This document shows, piece after piece, positions 1-6,808 of a stretch of DNA of 9,206 nucleotides. Under the pieces are notes generated by a model. It was not told where the DNA came from. It made no database searches and saw only the letters and a list, made by a program, of their open reading frames with translations. The first letter of the stretch is position 1; every line of letters begins with the position of its first letter. A program made the position numbers and the translations under genes. This DNA comes from an uncultured Acidimicrobiia bacterium (lineage in GTDB: Bacteria > Actinomycetota > Acidimicrobiia > Spongiisociales > UBA5794): positions 1 to 9,206 of the forward strand of contig CAJWGC010000038.1 of the NCBI GenBank assembly GCA_913031525.1. Reading direction: 5' to 3'.

Positions 1-2
1 AG

Positions 3-383
3 CTTCCGACTCTTGACGAACGTATTGATGGACGGCGTGACGCCGCGGATATTTACGACGATTTGCTCCGGGGTGCTCCGGTCGAAACACCTATTCGGGT
101 GCCTAACACCAAACATGCCTATCACTCTTATCACGTGATGCTTGATAAACGCGACGAAGCTCGGTTGTTCCTCGCGGAACGAGGAATCGCCACACGTCTC
201 TACTACAACCCTCTCCTTCACCTGCAGCCCGCTTACGCGGGACTTGGAAAGCCTCGTGGGTCGTTTCCCAGCGCCGAGGCTGCCGCTGATCGGATGGTCG
301 CCTTGCCGATGTTCCCACAGATCACTCCGTCTCAGGTCGAAGAAGTGGCTCGGGCTGTGAGGGAATTCACCGGAGTCGTATAG
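3..383 (+). CDS. DegT/DnrJ/EryC1/StrS family aminotransferase, C-terminal fragment
   Basis: This is the 3' end of a gene whose start lies upstream of the window. The frame is open from base 3 to the TAG at 381-383, about 126 codons, so a TTG near base 63 is not a real start. The family makes PLP-dependent sugar aminotransferases (about 370-400 residues) that aminate keto-sugar nucleotides for polysaccharide, O-antigen or antibiotic sugars. The visible part is the C-terminal small domain. It has the motif 'Y-N-P-L-L-H-L-Q-P-A-Y', the conserved 'F-P-x-A-E' segment and 'L-P-M-F-P-x-I-T' followed by a final helix, all typical of the family end. The PLP lysine and phosphate-binding residues are outside the window. 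It converges with the alcohol dehydrogenase gene, leaving only 14-20 bases between stops, and seems unrelated to the catabolic genes to the right. Family assignment is firm; the sugar substrate is unknown. Confidence 0.9.
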   Translation, partial: LPTLDERIDGRRDAADIYDDLLRGAPVETPIRVPNTKHAYHSYHVMLDKRDEARLFLAERGIATRLYYNPLLHLQPAYAGLGKPRGSFPSAEAAADRMVALPMFPQITPSQVEEVARAVREFTGVV

Positions 384-397
384 CTGAGCGCGTTGAT

Positions 398-1504
398 TCA
401 AAACCGAACGATCGTTCGGATCGAGTCCGAAGCTCGCATGTGGTCGAATCCCTCACCAAGATTTTCAAGACTCACCTCGTGGCTGACCATTGTGTCCAGA
501 TCAAGGCGTCCATCCCTGTACATCTGGGCGAACAGCGGAAGATCGAACATTGGGAGGCCGTCACCTCCGTGAGTCACCGTTAGGGTCGTTGTCGTTCGAA
601 ACATACCGTTGGGGCCACCGATAGGAAGCGTGACGGAAGATCCTTCAGGCGGGAACCCAATCATGGTTGCCGTCCCTCCATAGGCAAGCATCGCCATCGC
701 CTGTTCTACGGTTGCGGACGAACCTACGGCTTCGAATGAGAAGTCCACACCCTGATCATTAGTTAGAGATCGAATTTCGGTGACTGTGTCACTCTCTGTC
801 GCGTTGACTGTGTGGGTGGCTCCGAGACGCCGAGCCCACTCAAGCTTCTGTTCGTTCAGGTCTACAGCTATAACTTTGTCAGCGTTAGCAGCAGCAGCTC
901 CTTGGATCGCTGCCAGTCCGATGCCTCCGCATCCGATTACTGCAACCGTGGCGCCAGGCCACACTCGCGCCGAATGAAGTACAGCACCCGCACCTGTCAT
1001 CACGGCGCAACCGAGTGTGCCGAGTTTCTCCACGGGTATATCAGGCTCTATGCGAACTGCCGCGGCAGCATCGACAGGTATGAGATCAGCGAACAGGCCT
1101 ATACCCATTGGTACATTGACTGCAGATCCATCCTTGGCCAACTGTATAGAGGGCGATATCGCCGACGATGCCATGCAACGCCTTGTATCCCCGCGCTGAC
1201 ACATCGCGCAAGATCCGCAAGGGACCCGACATCCCACTGCGGCGTTGTCACCAACCTGCAAATGATTGACTCCCTCACCGACTGCTTCGACGACACCGGA
1301 TCCCTCATGGCCGAGGATCATGGGAAAGTCCCAGCCTCGGCCATCGGGGCTGTCATACACATGCATGTCGGTATGGCAAACACCTGCTGCCGCCATTCGG
1401 AGCAGAACCTGGCCCGGAGCAGGGCCTTCAAAGGTCACTTCCTCGACTGCCAATTGTCCGGGAGCGGCGAGAAGAGCTGCCCGTGTCTGGTAACTCTTGC
1501 TCAT
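398..1504 (-). CDS. Zinc-dependent medium-chain alcohol dehydrogenase
   Basis: This is an NAD-dependent zinc alcohol dehydrogenase of the MDR superfamily, oxidising a primary alcohol or reducing an aldehyde in the cytoplasm. The 368-residue length (from ATG 1504) is normal. Catalytic zinc ligands are seen as C43 (in GVCHTD), H66 with E67 (GHE), and C166. A structural zinc lobe C-x2-C-x2-C-x7-C lies at C96, C99, C102 and C110. The Rossmann motif GCGGIG is at 191-196, and D215 at the end of the second strand favours NAD over NADP. The ATG at 1504 overlaps the upstream M24 stop as ATGA, so translation is probably coupled. An in-frame ATG at 1522 would add six residues and cannot be excluded. It is third in the leftward operon after two hydrolases and may handle an alcohol or aldehyde they release. 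Glutathione- or mycothiol-linked formaldehyde dehydrogenases have a similar layout, so an aldehyde-detoxifying role is possible. The substrate is unknown. Confidence 0.93.
   Translation of the reverse strand: MSKSYQTRAALLAAPGQLAVEEVTFEGPAPGQVLLRMAAAGVCHTDMHVYDSPDGRGWDFPMILGHEGSGVVEAVGEGVNHLQVGDNAAVGCRVPCGSCAMCQRGDTRRCMASSAISPSIQLAKDGSAVNVPMGIGLFADLIPVDAAAAVRIEPDIPVEKLGTLGCAVMTGAGAVLHSARVWPGATVAVIGCGGIGLAAIQGAAAANADKVIAVDLNEQKLEWARRLGATHTVNATESDTVTEIRSLTNDQGVDFSFEAVGSSATVEQAMAMLAYGGTATMIGFPPEGSSVTLPIGGPNGMFRTTTTLTVTHGGDGLPMFDLPLFAQMYRDGRLDLDTMVSHEVSLENLGEGFDHMRASDSIRTIVRF
404..431. repeat. Nested palindromes over the ADH 3' end
   Basis: A perfect 16-base palindrome, CCGAACGATCGTTCGG, lies at 404-419. 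It shares its right arm with a second dyad: TTCGGA at 415-420 pairs with TCCGAA at 426-431 across a 5-base loop. Both lie in the last codons of the leftward alcohol dehydrogenase gene and about 20 bases past the stop of the rightward aminotransferase fragment. The position between convergent genes suggests a transcription-ending or mRNA-3'-protecting structure. No run of T follows on either strand, so it is not a standard intrinsic terminator, and coding constraint could explain part of the symmetry. Confidence 0.4.
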
Positions 1505-2661
1505 GGCTCCAGAACGATCCATTCGTCACTCTGGTCGGTCATCCGTACTGGTCCGTCTGCGGTGACTAGCACGTTGTCGGACACCGTGATACCTCCAACT
1601 GCAGCTGCTTCGTCTGGAGGCAGACCGATCATGCAATGAAGGTTGATGACCATGTTTTCTTCGAACACGCGGTCCTTCCCGGGAACCCATGGTGGTTCTA
1701 GCGAGTCAAGACCGATTCCATGGGCCGTGTAGTTAACGAGACCTTCTGCCGTTTGTCCGTAGCGGGCATAGACTTCGTTCATCGCGTCTAGAACGGATGT
1801 TGACTCTGCCCCAACTTGCATCGCGTCGACGCAGGCGGCAAACGACTCGACTCGTGAATCCCAAAACCGCTGCTGCTGCGCATTAGGCGGTTTGAAACTG
1901 TAGACACGACGCAATTCAACCCAGTAACCCGATGGGCCTCCCCACTCGAGATCGATTGCTATCACATCGTCCTCTTCGATGACGCCTTTCGTGCCAAACG
2001 TATAAGCGGTGAACGGTGTTCTCGACATCTGAGCTATACCGTCAAGACAGCCAAACTGCCGAACCAATCGGTGGGCTTCTCCAAGCACGTCGTGCTCCGA
2101 AACCCCCGGCCGTATCTCAGCTTCAAGTGCCTTGAATACGCGACGCAGGATCGCTGAAGTTTCATAGAGGTTCCCGATCTCTTCTTGAGACTTGATGGCT
2201 CGCACATCATCGAACAGGTCGCTCGCATCGGTAAATGTGGCGTTTGGTGACGATTCGACCATCTCCATATAGTGAGCAGCCGGAGTGATATCGGCGAGGC
2301 CAGCAATTCCGATGTTGCCATCAGAAATACCGTGGTCAGACAAGATCTCGCCGATGGCAACCCCTGGTTTTTGAGTCGTCTGAATGTGGTGGATCCATTT
2401 AACGAGAGGTGGCCGAGCCAATCCCCAGAGAGGATCAGATATGAAGCTTGGCTCTCCGTTCAGTGGAAGAACCACGATGCCCCATCCGGCCCATTGGAAG
2501 ATGTCGCTCACGTATTGAACGCGGCCGCGCATGAATTCGTCGCCGCGGCTGCAGACAACAAGGGCATCTAATCCTGCGTTTTCCATCGCTCCGCGTAAGG
2601 CGGTATAGCGCCGTTCCCGTTCTCTTGTGCTTGATATATGGCTAAGTGGTGCAGCAGTCAT
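1501..2661 (-). CDS. M24 family (creatinase / Xaa-Pro aminopeptidase fold) hydrolase with altered metal site
   Basis: This 386-residue protein has the M24 'pita-bread' architecture: a creatinase-type N-terminal domain (about 15-150) followed by the catalytic domain (about 160-380). The family includes metal-dependent Xaa-Pro aminopeptidases and methionine aminopeptidases. It also includes creatinase, which cleaves creatine without metal, ectoine hydrolase, and DddP. Recognisable landmarks are 'DDVIAIDLEWGG' with D237, 'GYWVELRR' with E249, 'AHGIGLDSLEPP' with H314, 'NMVINLHC' with H342, and 'GGITVSDNVLVT' with S361. Against the canonical D-D-H-E-E metal ligands this reads D-E-H-H-S, and the usual histidine of the 'HE' motif is L321. 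Ordinary dinuclear aminopeptidase activity is therefore unlikely. A creatinase-like small-molecule amidinohydrolase or amide hydrolase is more plausible. The start ATG overlaps the isochorismatase stop by one base (TAATG), and the stop overlaps the dehydrogenase start. No strong Shine-Dalgarno precedes it, which fits coupled reinitiation. Confidence 0.88.
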   Translation of the reverse strand: MTAAPLSHISSTRERERRYTALRGAMENAGLDALVVCSRGDEFMRGRVQYVSDIFQWAGWGIVVLPLNGEPSFISDPLWGLARPPLVKWIHHIQTTQKPGVAIGEILSDHGISDGNIGIAGLADITPAAHYMEMVESSPNATFTDASDLFDDVRAIKSQEEIGNLYETSAILRRVFKALEAEIRPGVSEHDVLGEAHRLVRQFGCLDGIAQMSRTPFTAYTFGTKGVIEEDDVIAIDLEWGGPSGYWVELRRVYSFKPPNAQQQRFWDSRVESFAACVDAMQVGAESTSVLDAMNEVYARYGQTAEGLVNYTAHGIGLDSLEPPWVPGKDRVFEENMVINLHCMIGLPPDEAAAVGGITVSDNVLVTADGPVRMTDQSDEWIVLEP

Positions 2662-3344
2662 TATGAGGAAAGAGTTGAGAGCTCGGCGATCACGTCATCG
2701 GAGCTGCGCGCTGCGATAAAGCTACCGTCGGTCAGTCTTTGGATAGCGTCTTCGTGTGCTTCCGGAGTAGAAGCGGAGCAGCCATCCTCGACAAGAGTGA
2801 CCTGAAAACCTCGATCTGCCGCGTCTTTGACGGATAGCTCAACGCAGCCGTCAGTCACGATTCCGGTGACTACCAGATGCTCTATACCCATGCGCCGTAA
2901 CACGCTTTCGATTTCAGTGGTGTTGAAAACACTCGCTCCTTGTTTTGAGAAGATCATCTCATCTCCTTGCTCAGCAACTTCTGGTAACAAATCGCCGTCT
3001 CGCTCATCCCGTTCGACGGGTTCAAGATCGGCCGTTGGCATATGGGCGCGTCCCGCGTCACGTCCGTCTTCTGTTCGATACGCAACACGAACATGGATGA
3101 CCTCTTGATTGGCGTTCCGAAATGCATCCTGGACCGCTCGAATCTTGGGGAGAGCTTCGTCAATAGCTTGCCACCTTGGTTCCATGATGTCTTCACGTCC
3201 GGCTGCTTTGGCGACTCTTCCTACCCAGCCATCTCGATGAGCATCGAGATACTGCATATCGATCGTCAAAGAAGCGATCTTTCCTGCAACCAGTGGTGGG
3301 TCTTCTCGCCGAGGAAAGAGGTCGTAAAACGGGTCATGTGCCAT
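2661..3344 (-). CDS. Isochorismatase-family cysteine hydrolase
   Basis: This is a cytoplasmic cysteine hydrolase of the isochorismatase superfamily. The family includes N-carbamoylsarcosine amidase, nicotinamidase, maleamate amidase and the ureidoacrylate hydrolase RutB. From the ATG at 3344 it is 227 residues, the usual size. The Asp-Lys-Cys triad is visible: D29 in 'LTIDMQ', K134 in 'IFSKQGASVF', and nucleophile C167 in 'TGIVTDGCVE', followed by the typical 'A-A-D-R-G-F-Q-V-T-L-V-E-D' strand. An earlier in-frame ATG at 3398 would add 18 residues without family similarity. The ATG at 3344 has a strong GGAGGG seven bases upstream, so it is preferred. It is first in the leftward operon. Its pairing with a creatinase-fold protein recalls creatinine/N-carbamoylsarcosine degradation, which uses both folds, but the particular amide substrate is not evident. 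True isochorismate hydrolysis is unlikely because no siderophore or chorismate genes are nearby. Confidence 0.93.
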   Translation of the reverse strand: MAHDPFYDLFPRREDPPLVAGKIASLTIDMQYLDAHRDGWVGRVAKAAGREDIMEPRWQAIDEALPKIRAVQDAFRNANQEVIHVRVAYRTEDGRDAGRAHMPTADLEPVERDERDGDLLPEVAEQGDEMIFSKQGASVFNTTEIESVLRRMGIEHLVVTGIVTDGCVELSVKDAADRGFQVTLVEDGCSASTPEAHEDAIQRLTDGSFIAARSSDDVIAELSTLSS

Positions 3345-3349
3345 ATGGG

Positions 3350-3355
3350 GCCCTC
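3350..3355 (-). promoter_or_regulatory. Ribosome binding site that decides the isochorismatase start
   Basis: On the minus strand GGAGGG lies just upstream of the ATG at 3344, with a spacer of about 5-7 bases. The alternative upstream ATG at 3398 would place this site inside the coding sequence, so it argues for the shorter 227-residue protein. Confidence 0.75.
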
Positions 3356-3412
3356 CGGGGTTGAATTGTTGCGACTGTCTTAACTTAACAATAGACAAAA
3401 GAACATTATCAA

Positions 3413-3443
3413 AATATCAGAACGAATGAGTAACGTTTGTCAG
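3413..3443 (-). promoter_or_regulatory. Candidate promoter of the leftward operon
   Basis: On the minus strand CTGACA (3443 to 3438; five of six matches to the TTGACA -35 box) is followed after 19 bases by GATATT (3418 to 3413; four of six to TATAAT). An alternative -10, GATAAT, lies at 3410 to 3405 without a good -35. The spacing of the first pair is longer than ideal. Either would give a leader of roughly 50-60 bases before the ATG at 3344. This is pattern matching only. Confidence 0.25.
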
Positions 3444-3506
3444 AAGATTCTTACTGGTTCTTCTGTATTGCAGGCAGGAATTTTCTTGGGTACGATCGAA
3501 GCCATT

Positions 3507-3529
3507 ACTCGGTATTCCATATTCCGAGT
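3507..3529. repeat. Inverted repeat ACTCGG...CCGAGT, candidate operator
   Basis: The arms ACTCGG (3507-3512) and CCGAGT (3524-3529) are perfect inverted complements around an 11-base centre. Two further inner pairs (3514/3522 and 3515/3521) match after one mismatch, giving a 23-base interrupted dyad. The centre also contains the direct repeat TATTCC (3513-3518 and 3520-3525). It lies about 83 bases upstream of the epimerase start in the divergent promoter region, as expected for a dimeric regulator's site. The regulator family cannot be named from this. Confidence 0.45.
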
Positions 3530-3563
3530 TGCTCTGTTTCGCAGTAGTCAAGTGTTTTGCTTG

Positions 3564-3585
3564 ATGACCCCTGGTTTTGGGTCAT
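3564..3585. repeat. Inverted repeat ATGACCC...GGGTCAT, candidate operator
   Basis: ATGACCC (3564-3570) and GGGTCAT (3579-3585) form a perfect 7-base dyad around an 8-base spacer, 26 bases before the epimerase ATG and just upstream of its Shine-Dalgarno site. It could be a repressor operator over the rightward promoter or, if transcribed, a small hairpin in the leader. It has no following T run, so it is not a terminator. Confidence 0.45.
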
Positions 3586-3611
3586 TCATAAGTTGTTGAT
3601 GGAGGTTATAG

Positions 3612-4547
3612 ATGAGAGTGCTAGTAGCAGGAGCTGGAGGATTTTTCGGAAGAGCTCTGGTACGCCAGTTTGCGTTAGCCGGAGATGAGGTTGTCGCTGC
3701 CGACATCATGTCTCCTGATGAATTTATCCCCCGTTCTGACGCACCATCAGAAAATCTCAGCTACATCCAACTTGACGTTTCCGACGAGAACCAATGGTCG
3801 ACGGATCATACGGGTGACATCGACGGAATTGTCCAAGCAGCTGCTCTTACCCCCACCGTTGACCAGACAAAAGAGAATCCACGGAAACTTGTTGATGTCA
3901 ATCTGATCGGAACACTGCATTCTCTTAACTACGCAGCGGACAACGATATCGAGAAGTTCCTTTTCATCTCGTCAGGCGGAGTTTATGACCAGTTCACTGA
4001 TACCACTTTGCGAGAGTCTGATGCTGATGGAGGATTTTCGCTTTACGGATCGGCGAAACTGGCCGCGGAGATTATGACCTGGCGCTACGCGCAGATGTAT
4101 GGAATTGATGCGGGTGCTGTCCGTCCCACATCGATGTACGGGCCGGCAGAAGAATTTCGAGGAACCCGTCCTTTCATTACTGAGATCAAGTTGCTCGTTG
4201 ACGCTGCGACGAGCAATACACCAGTTCGCATTGAAGGACACGAAGCAAGGTGCGATTGGATCTACGTTGACGATGTGGCTGCTGCTACTCACGCGTTCTT
4301 CAAGGCGGGAATGGGAAGCCGGGCTTTCAATCTTTCATCCGGCAATCCCCGGCCTTTTGGTGAAGTGGTTGACGAGGTCGCGAAGGTGTTCGATTTGAAC
4401 GTTGACGACTCTGCTGACACCGTGATTGACGGAAGCCCGAATCGACCGACTGTGATTTCGCCTGCGGCTTATCAAGATGCGTTTGGCTGGACGCCGCCGC
4501 CGCTTAGTGATGGCCTGCAACGGTATGCTGAGGCGCTCAACACGTGA
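3612..4547 (+). CDS. NAD-dependent epimerase/dehydratase (extended SDR)
   Basis: This is a 311-residue extended short-chain dehydrogenase/reductase of the GalE-like NAD-dependent epimerase/dehydratase family. The NAD motif GAGGFFG is at residues 7-13, and D31 at the end of strand two suits NAD. The active site has S121 in 'FISSGGVY' and the Y-x3-K pair Y145/K149 in 'YGSAKLAAE'. 'RPTSMYGP' at 171-178 and 'DWIYVDDVA' at 215-223 are typical C-terminal substrate-domain motifs. Family members act on nucleotide sugars, but relatives in catabolic operons oxidise sugar acids, aldonates or threonine-like compounds, so a dehydrogenase role is equally possible here. GGAGG at 3601-3605, six bases before the ATG, supports the start. 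It is the first gene of the rightward operon and is followed by a 46-base gap. Family and cofactor fold are certain; substrate is not. Confidence 0.92.
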   Translation: MRVLVAGAGGFFGRALVRQFALAGDEVVAADIMSPDEFIPRSDAPSENLSYIQLDVSDENQWSTDHTGDIDGIVQAAALTPTVDQTKENPRKLVDVNLIGTLHSLNYAADNDIEKFLFISSGGVYDQFTDTTLRESDADGGFSLYGSAKLAAEIMTWRYAQMYGIDAGAVRPTSMYGPAEEFRGTRPFITEIKLLVDAATSNTPVRIEGHEARCDWIYVDDVAAATHAFFKAGMGSRAFNLSSGNPRPFGEVVDEVAKVFDLNVDDSADTVIDGSPNRPTVISPAAYQDAFGWTPPPLSDGLQRYAEALNT

Positions 4548-4593
4548 GCAGTAACCAATTGTTTTGTCTGGACCAAACCGCGGAGGTTTATGA

Positions 4594-5811
4594 ATGAGTT
4601 TTGATACAGAATCAGCCACGGCATCGCCATTGCTTGCCGCTCTTGGACAGAATATTCGAAGCATCAGGGCTGGTGATGAAAGCGCCTTTATCAAGCTGCT
4701 AGCGATGTCTGAGGGCAAAGATCTGATACGCCTCGGCCGTGGAGAGCCCGATATTCCGGTACCTTCTCACATCGCTGAAGCAGTCAAAAAGGCCATCGAC
4801 GATGGCCACACTACTTATACACCTCCACAAGGCTTATTGCCCTTGCGGGAAGCTTTGGCCGAAAAGTTCCGTCGTGACAACGACTTGGATTATGACCCAG
4901 ATCGAGAGATCATTGTCACAGCCGGAGCTCAAGAGTCGATGGTGGTAACGCTTCAAACGCTGCTAGATCCCGGCGACGAGGTCATTATCGCTGAGCCGTA
5001 TTACATGGCCTATGAAGCCAATATCCATATGGCTGGCGCTGTTCCTGTGAAGGTTCCTACATACGAGGAGACCGGTTTCGAGTTGCTCCCGGATGCTGTT
5101 GCTGCGGCAATCACCGATCGGACCAAGCTGGTCGTACTGGTGTCTCCCAACAACCCCACTGCGGGCGTACTCACCCGGTCAACGATGGAGGGCCTTGCCG
5201 AAGTTATCGGCGAGAACGACTTAGTAGCTATCTCTGACGAGCTCTACGAGAAGGTCGTGTACGACGGATTCAAACCAACTAGTTTCGCGACCCTTCCTGG
5301 GATGCGAGATCGTACTGTCACGATCAACGGGTTCTCTAAGGCCTATTCGATGACTGGTTTCAGGGTCGGATATATGGCCGGCCCTGCCGACTACATAAGA
5401 GCTGCCCTGGAACCGCGACACTCGTTGTCGATCTGCGCTACGACTCCGTCCCAATATGGAGCCTTAGCTGCTCTTGAAGGACCGCAGGACTTCTTCGGAG
5501 AAATGATGGAGGAGTACTCCCTTAGACGCGCCATGATGATCGAAGCTTTTGATGCTCTAGGGATTACATACGGACCTCCTTTGGGGGGTTTCTATCTGTT
5601 CGCCAACATCAAGGCTTCTGGAATGAGTTCTTTCGATTTCTGCGCTAAAGCACTTAACGATCACGGGGTGCTGATTTTCCCAGGCAATATGTTTGGGGAA
5701 GGTCAAGGAGAGGGCTACATTCGCATTTCGTATCTCGTTGATCGTGCTGATCTTGCAATTGCACTCGATCGACTTGGCGATCTGTGGCGTTCCGTGACGG
5801 GGAGTGGTTGA
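4594..5811 (+). CDS. Class I/II PLP-dependent aminotransferase
   Basis: This is a 405-residue fold-type I aminotransferase of the aspartate aminotransferase (class I/II) family. The visible landmarks are 'GRGEPDIPVP' at 48-57, the phosphate-binding 'TAGAQES' at 109-115, 'SPNNPTAG' with N187, and D215/Y218 in 'ISDELYEK'. The PLP Schiff-base lysine is K249 in 'GFSKAYSMTGFRVGY', with R257 near it. The substrate-carboxylate arginine is R377 in 'YIRISY'. It moves an amino group between an amino acid and a 2-oxo acid in the cytosol. The ATG follows GGAGG at 4582-4586 with a seven-base spacer. The stop lies three bases before the next start, so it is tightly linked to the D-2-hydroxyacid dehydrogenase. 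This pair suits conversion of an amino acid to a 2-oxo acid and then a D-2-hydroxy acid. Amino acid specificity cannot be told. Confidence 0.95.
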   Translation: MSFDTESATASPLLAALGQNIRSIRAGDESAFIKLLAMSEGKDLIRLGRGEPDIPVPSHIAEAVKKAIDDGHTTYTPPQGLLPLREALAEKFRRDNDLDYDPDREIIVTAGAQESMVVTLQTLLDPGDEVIIAEPYYMAYEANIHMAGAVPVKVPTYEETGFELLPDAVAAAITDRTKLVVLVSPNNPTAGVLTRSTMEGLAEVIGENDLVAISDELYEKVVYDGFKPTSFATLPGMRDRTVTINGFSKAYSMTGFRVGYMAGPADYIRAALEPRHSLSICATTPSQYGALAALEGPQDFFGEMMEEYSLRRAMMIEAFDALGITYGPPLGGFYLFANIKASGMSSFDFCAKALNDHGVLIFPGNMFGEGQGEGYIRISYLVDRADLAIALDRLGDLWRSVTGSG

Positions 5812-5814
5812 TAT

Positions 5815-6777
5815 ATGTCTTTAGTAGTAGGCCTCGCGGACGGCTTTAACCAAGAGCAGGTTGATGCACTGATCTCGGCACTCCCCGATGGATCGCGAAT
5901 TCTTTCGCTTACAGAAGGCGATGACCCCGCAGATGCGCAAATCATTATCAGTTGGTTCAACGATATAGACGAAGATCTGTTAGAACGAGCTCCGGGTCTC
6001 AAGCTTATTGTGAAACTAGATTCGGGTACTGGACAAATTTCTCCGAGCTACGCTGATCACGGGATCGCGTTGCACCTCGTTGAGTCTCCGGCGTTGATCA
6101 GTGTCGCTGAGCATGCCGTAATGTTGATCTGTGCTGTTTTCAAGCGACTCGGTATCGCATATGACCGATTTCGGGCTGGAACAATGGTCGACGGAATGAC
6201 ACCCGAACTGACGACTCAGGAGTCCTACGCATACAATTGGGTAGGTCTTGAGCGGTTCGAAGCGCTTTATGGCAAGACAATCGGTCTAGTCGGTCTCGGT
6301 AAGATCGGCAGCGAGGTAGCCACCCGCCTTAACGCGTTCAATGCGGATGTGGTATATACGAAGCGCAACCGATTGTCAGAGCAAGAAGAACAAAGGCTCG
6401 GTATTCGATATTTGCCATTCGATGAGTTGTTAGCGGAATCGCATTGCGTCTCGCTACATAACCGATTTAACGCTGACAATGAGCGGATGATGGGAGTTCG
6501 CGAGTTCTCCATGATGCGTCCCGGCTCCTTTTTCGTTAATACGGCACGAGGGCGTCTTGTAGATGAGGACGCGCTAGTCAACGCGTTGGAGTCTGGACAT
6601 CTAGCTGGTGCAGGGCTTGACGTGTTCCAGTACGAGCCGCTCGAGCTAGACAGTCGCCTGTTCCACACGCCTAACACGATTTTGACTCCACATACTGCTG
6701 GAATACCAATAGATATCAGCCTCGCGTGGGAGTTGGAGCAAGCGGGGAAACACATTTCGATTGCTATGAGCGAATGA
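5815..6777 (+). CDS. D-isomer-specific 2-hydroxyacid dehydrogenase
   Basis: This 320-residue NAD(P)-dependent dehydrogenase reduces 2-oxo acids to D-2-hydroxy acids, or the reverse. It has the family's split catalytic domain around a central nucleotide-binding domain. GLGKIG (G160, G162, G165) binds the cofactor, and the catalytic triad is R245 ('NTARGRLVD'), E274 ('FQYEP') and H293 ('LTPHTAG'), with the standard 29- and 19-residue spacing. Where NAD enzymes usually carry an aspartate after the second strand, this protein has 'VVYTKRNR' (T182, K183, R184). That basic patch suggests NADP(H) preference, as in glyoxylate/hydroxypyruvate reductases. The ATG is three bases after the aminotransferase stop, with GGGGAG about ten bases upstream inside that gene. 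Phosphoglycerate dehydrogenase (SerA) is less likely because no ACT domain is present. The likely substrate is the keto acid made by the adjacent aminotransferase, which is an inference from position. Confidence 0.94.
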   Translation: MSLVVGLADGFNQEQVDALISALPDGSRILSLTEGDDPADAQIIISWFNDIDEDLLERAPGLKLIVKLDSGTGQISPSYADHGIALHLVESPALISVAEHAVMLICAVFKRLGIAYDRFRAGTMVDGMTPELTTQESYAYNWVGLERFEALYGKTIGLVGLGKIGSEVATRLNAFNADVVYTKRNRLSEQEEQRLGIRYLPFDELLAESHCVSLHNRFNADNERMMGVREFSMMRPGSFFVNTARGRLVDEDALVNALESGHLAGAGLDVFQYEPLELDSRLFHTPNTILTPHTAGIPIDISLAWELEQAGKHISIAMSE

Positions 6778-6808
6778 ATACACACGACATCAGAAACGAG
6801 GAAAAACC

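Larger units (their letters stand above)
3345..3611. promoter_or_regulatory. Divergent intergenic control region
   Basis: This 267-base gap separates two operons transcribed away from each other and must hold both promoters. It contains no convincing ORF. The part near the leftward operon (about 3380-3425) is AT-rich, with a short tandem repeat CTTAA-CTTAA at about 3379-3388. The part near the rightward operon holds two inverted repeats, listed separately. A regulator for the pair is not encoded in the window. Confidence 0.7.

Noticed and set aside
63..383. TTG start for a 106-residue protein
   Set aside because: The reading frame is open to the window edge and the protein is only the C-terminal part of a 370-400 residue aminotransferase, so the gene begins upstream.
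812..1639. 275-residue plus-strand ORF opposite the alcohol dehydrogenase and the M24 gene end
   Set aside because: It runs antisense to two proteins with intact catalytic motifs, is rich in Cys, Ser, His and Arg in no recognisable pattern, spans the stop/start junction of the real operon, and has no Shine-Dalgarno site.
3345..3398. 18-residue N-terminal extension of the isochorismatase-family protein
   Set aside because: The extension has no family similarity and contains the strong GGAGGG that serves the ATG at 3344.
3564..3585. Intrinsic terminator in the divergent region
   Set aside because: The 7-base stem has no following T run and no gene ends upstream of it on the plus strand.
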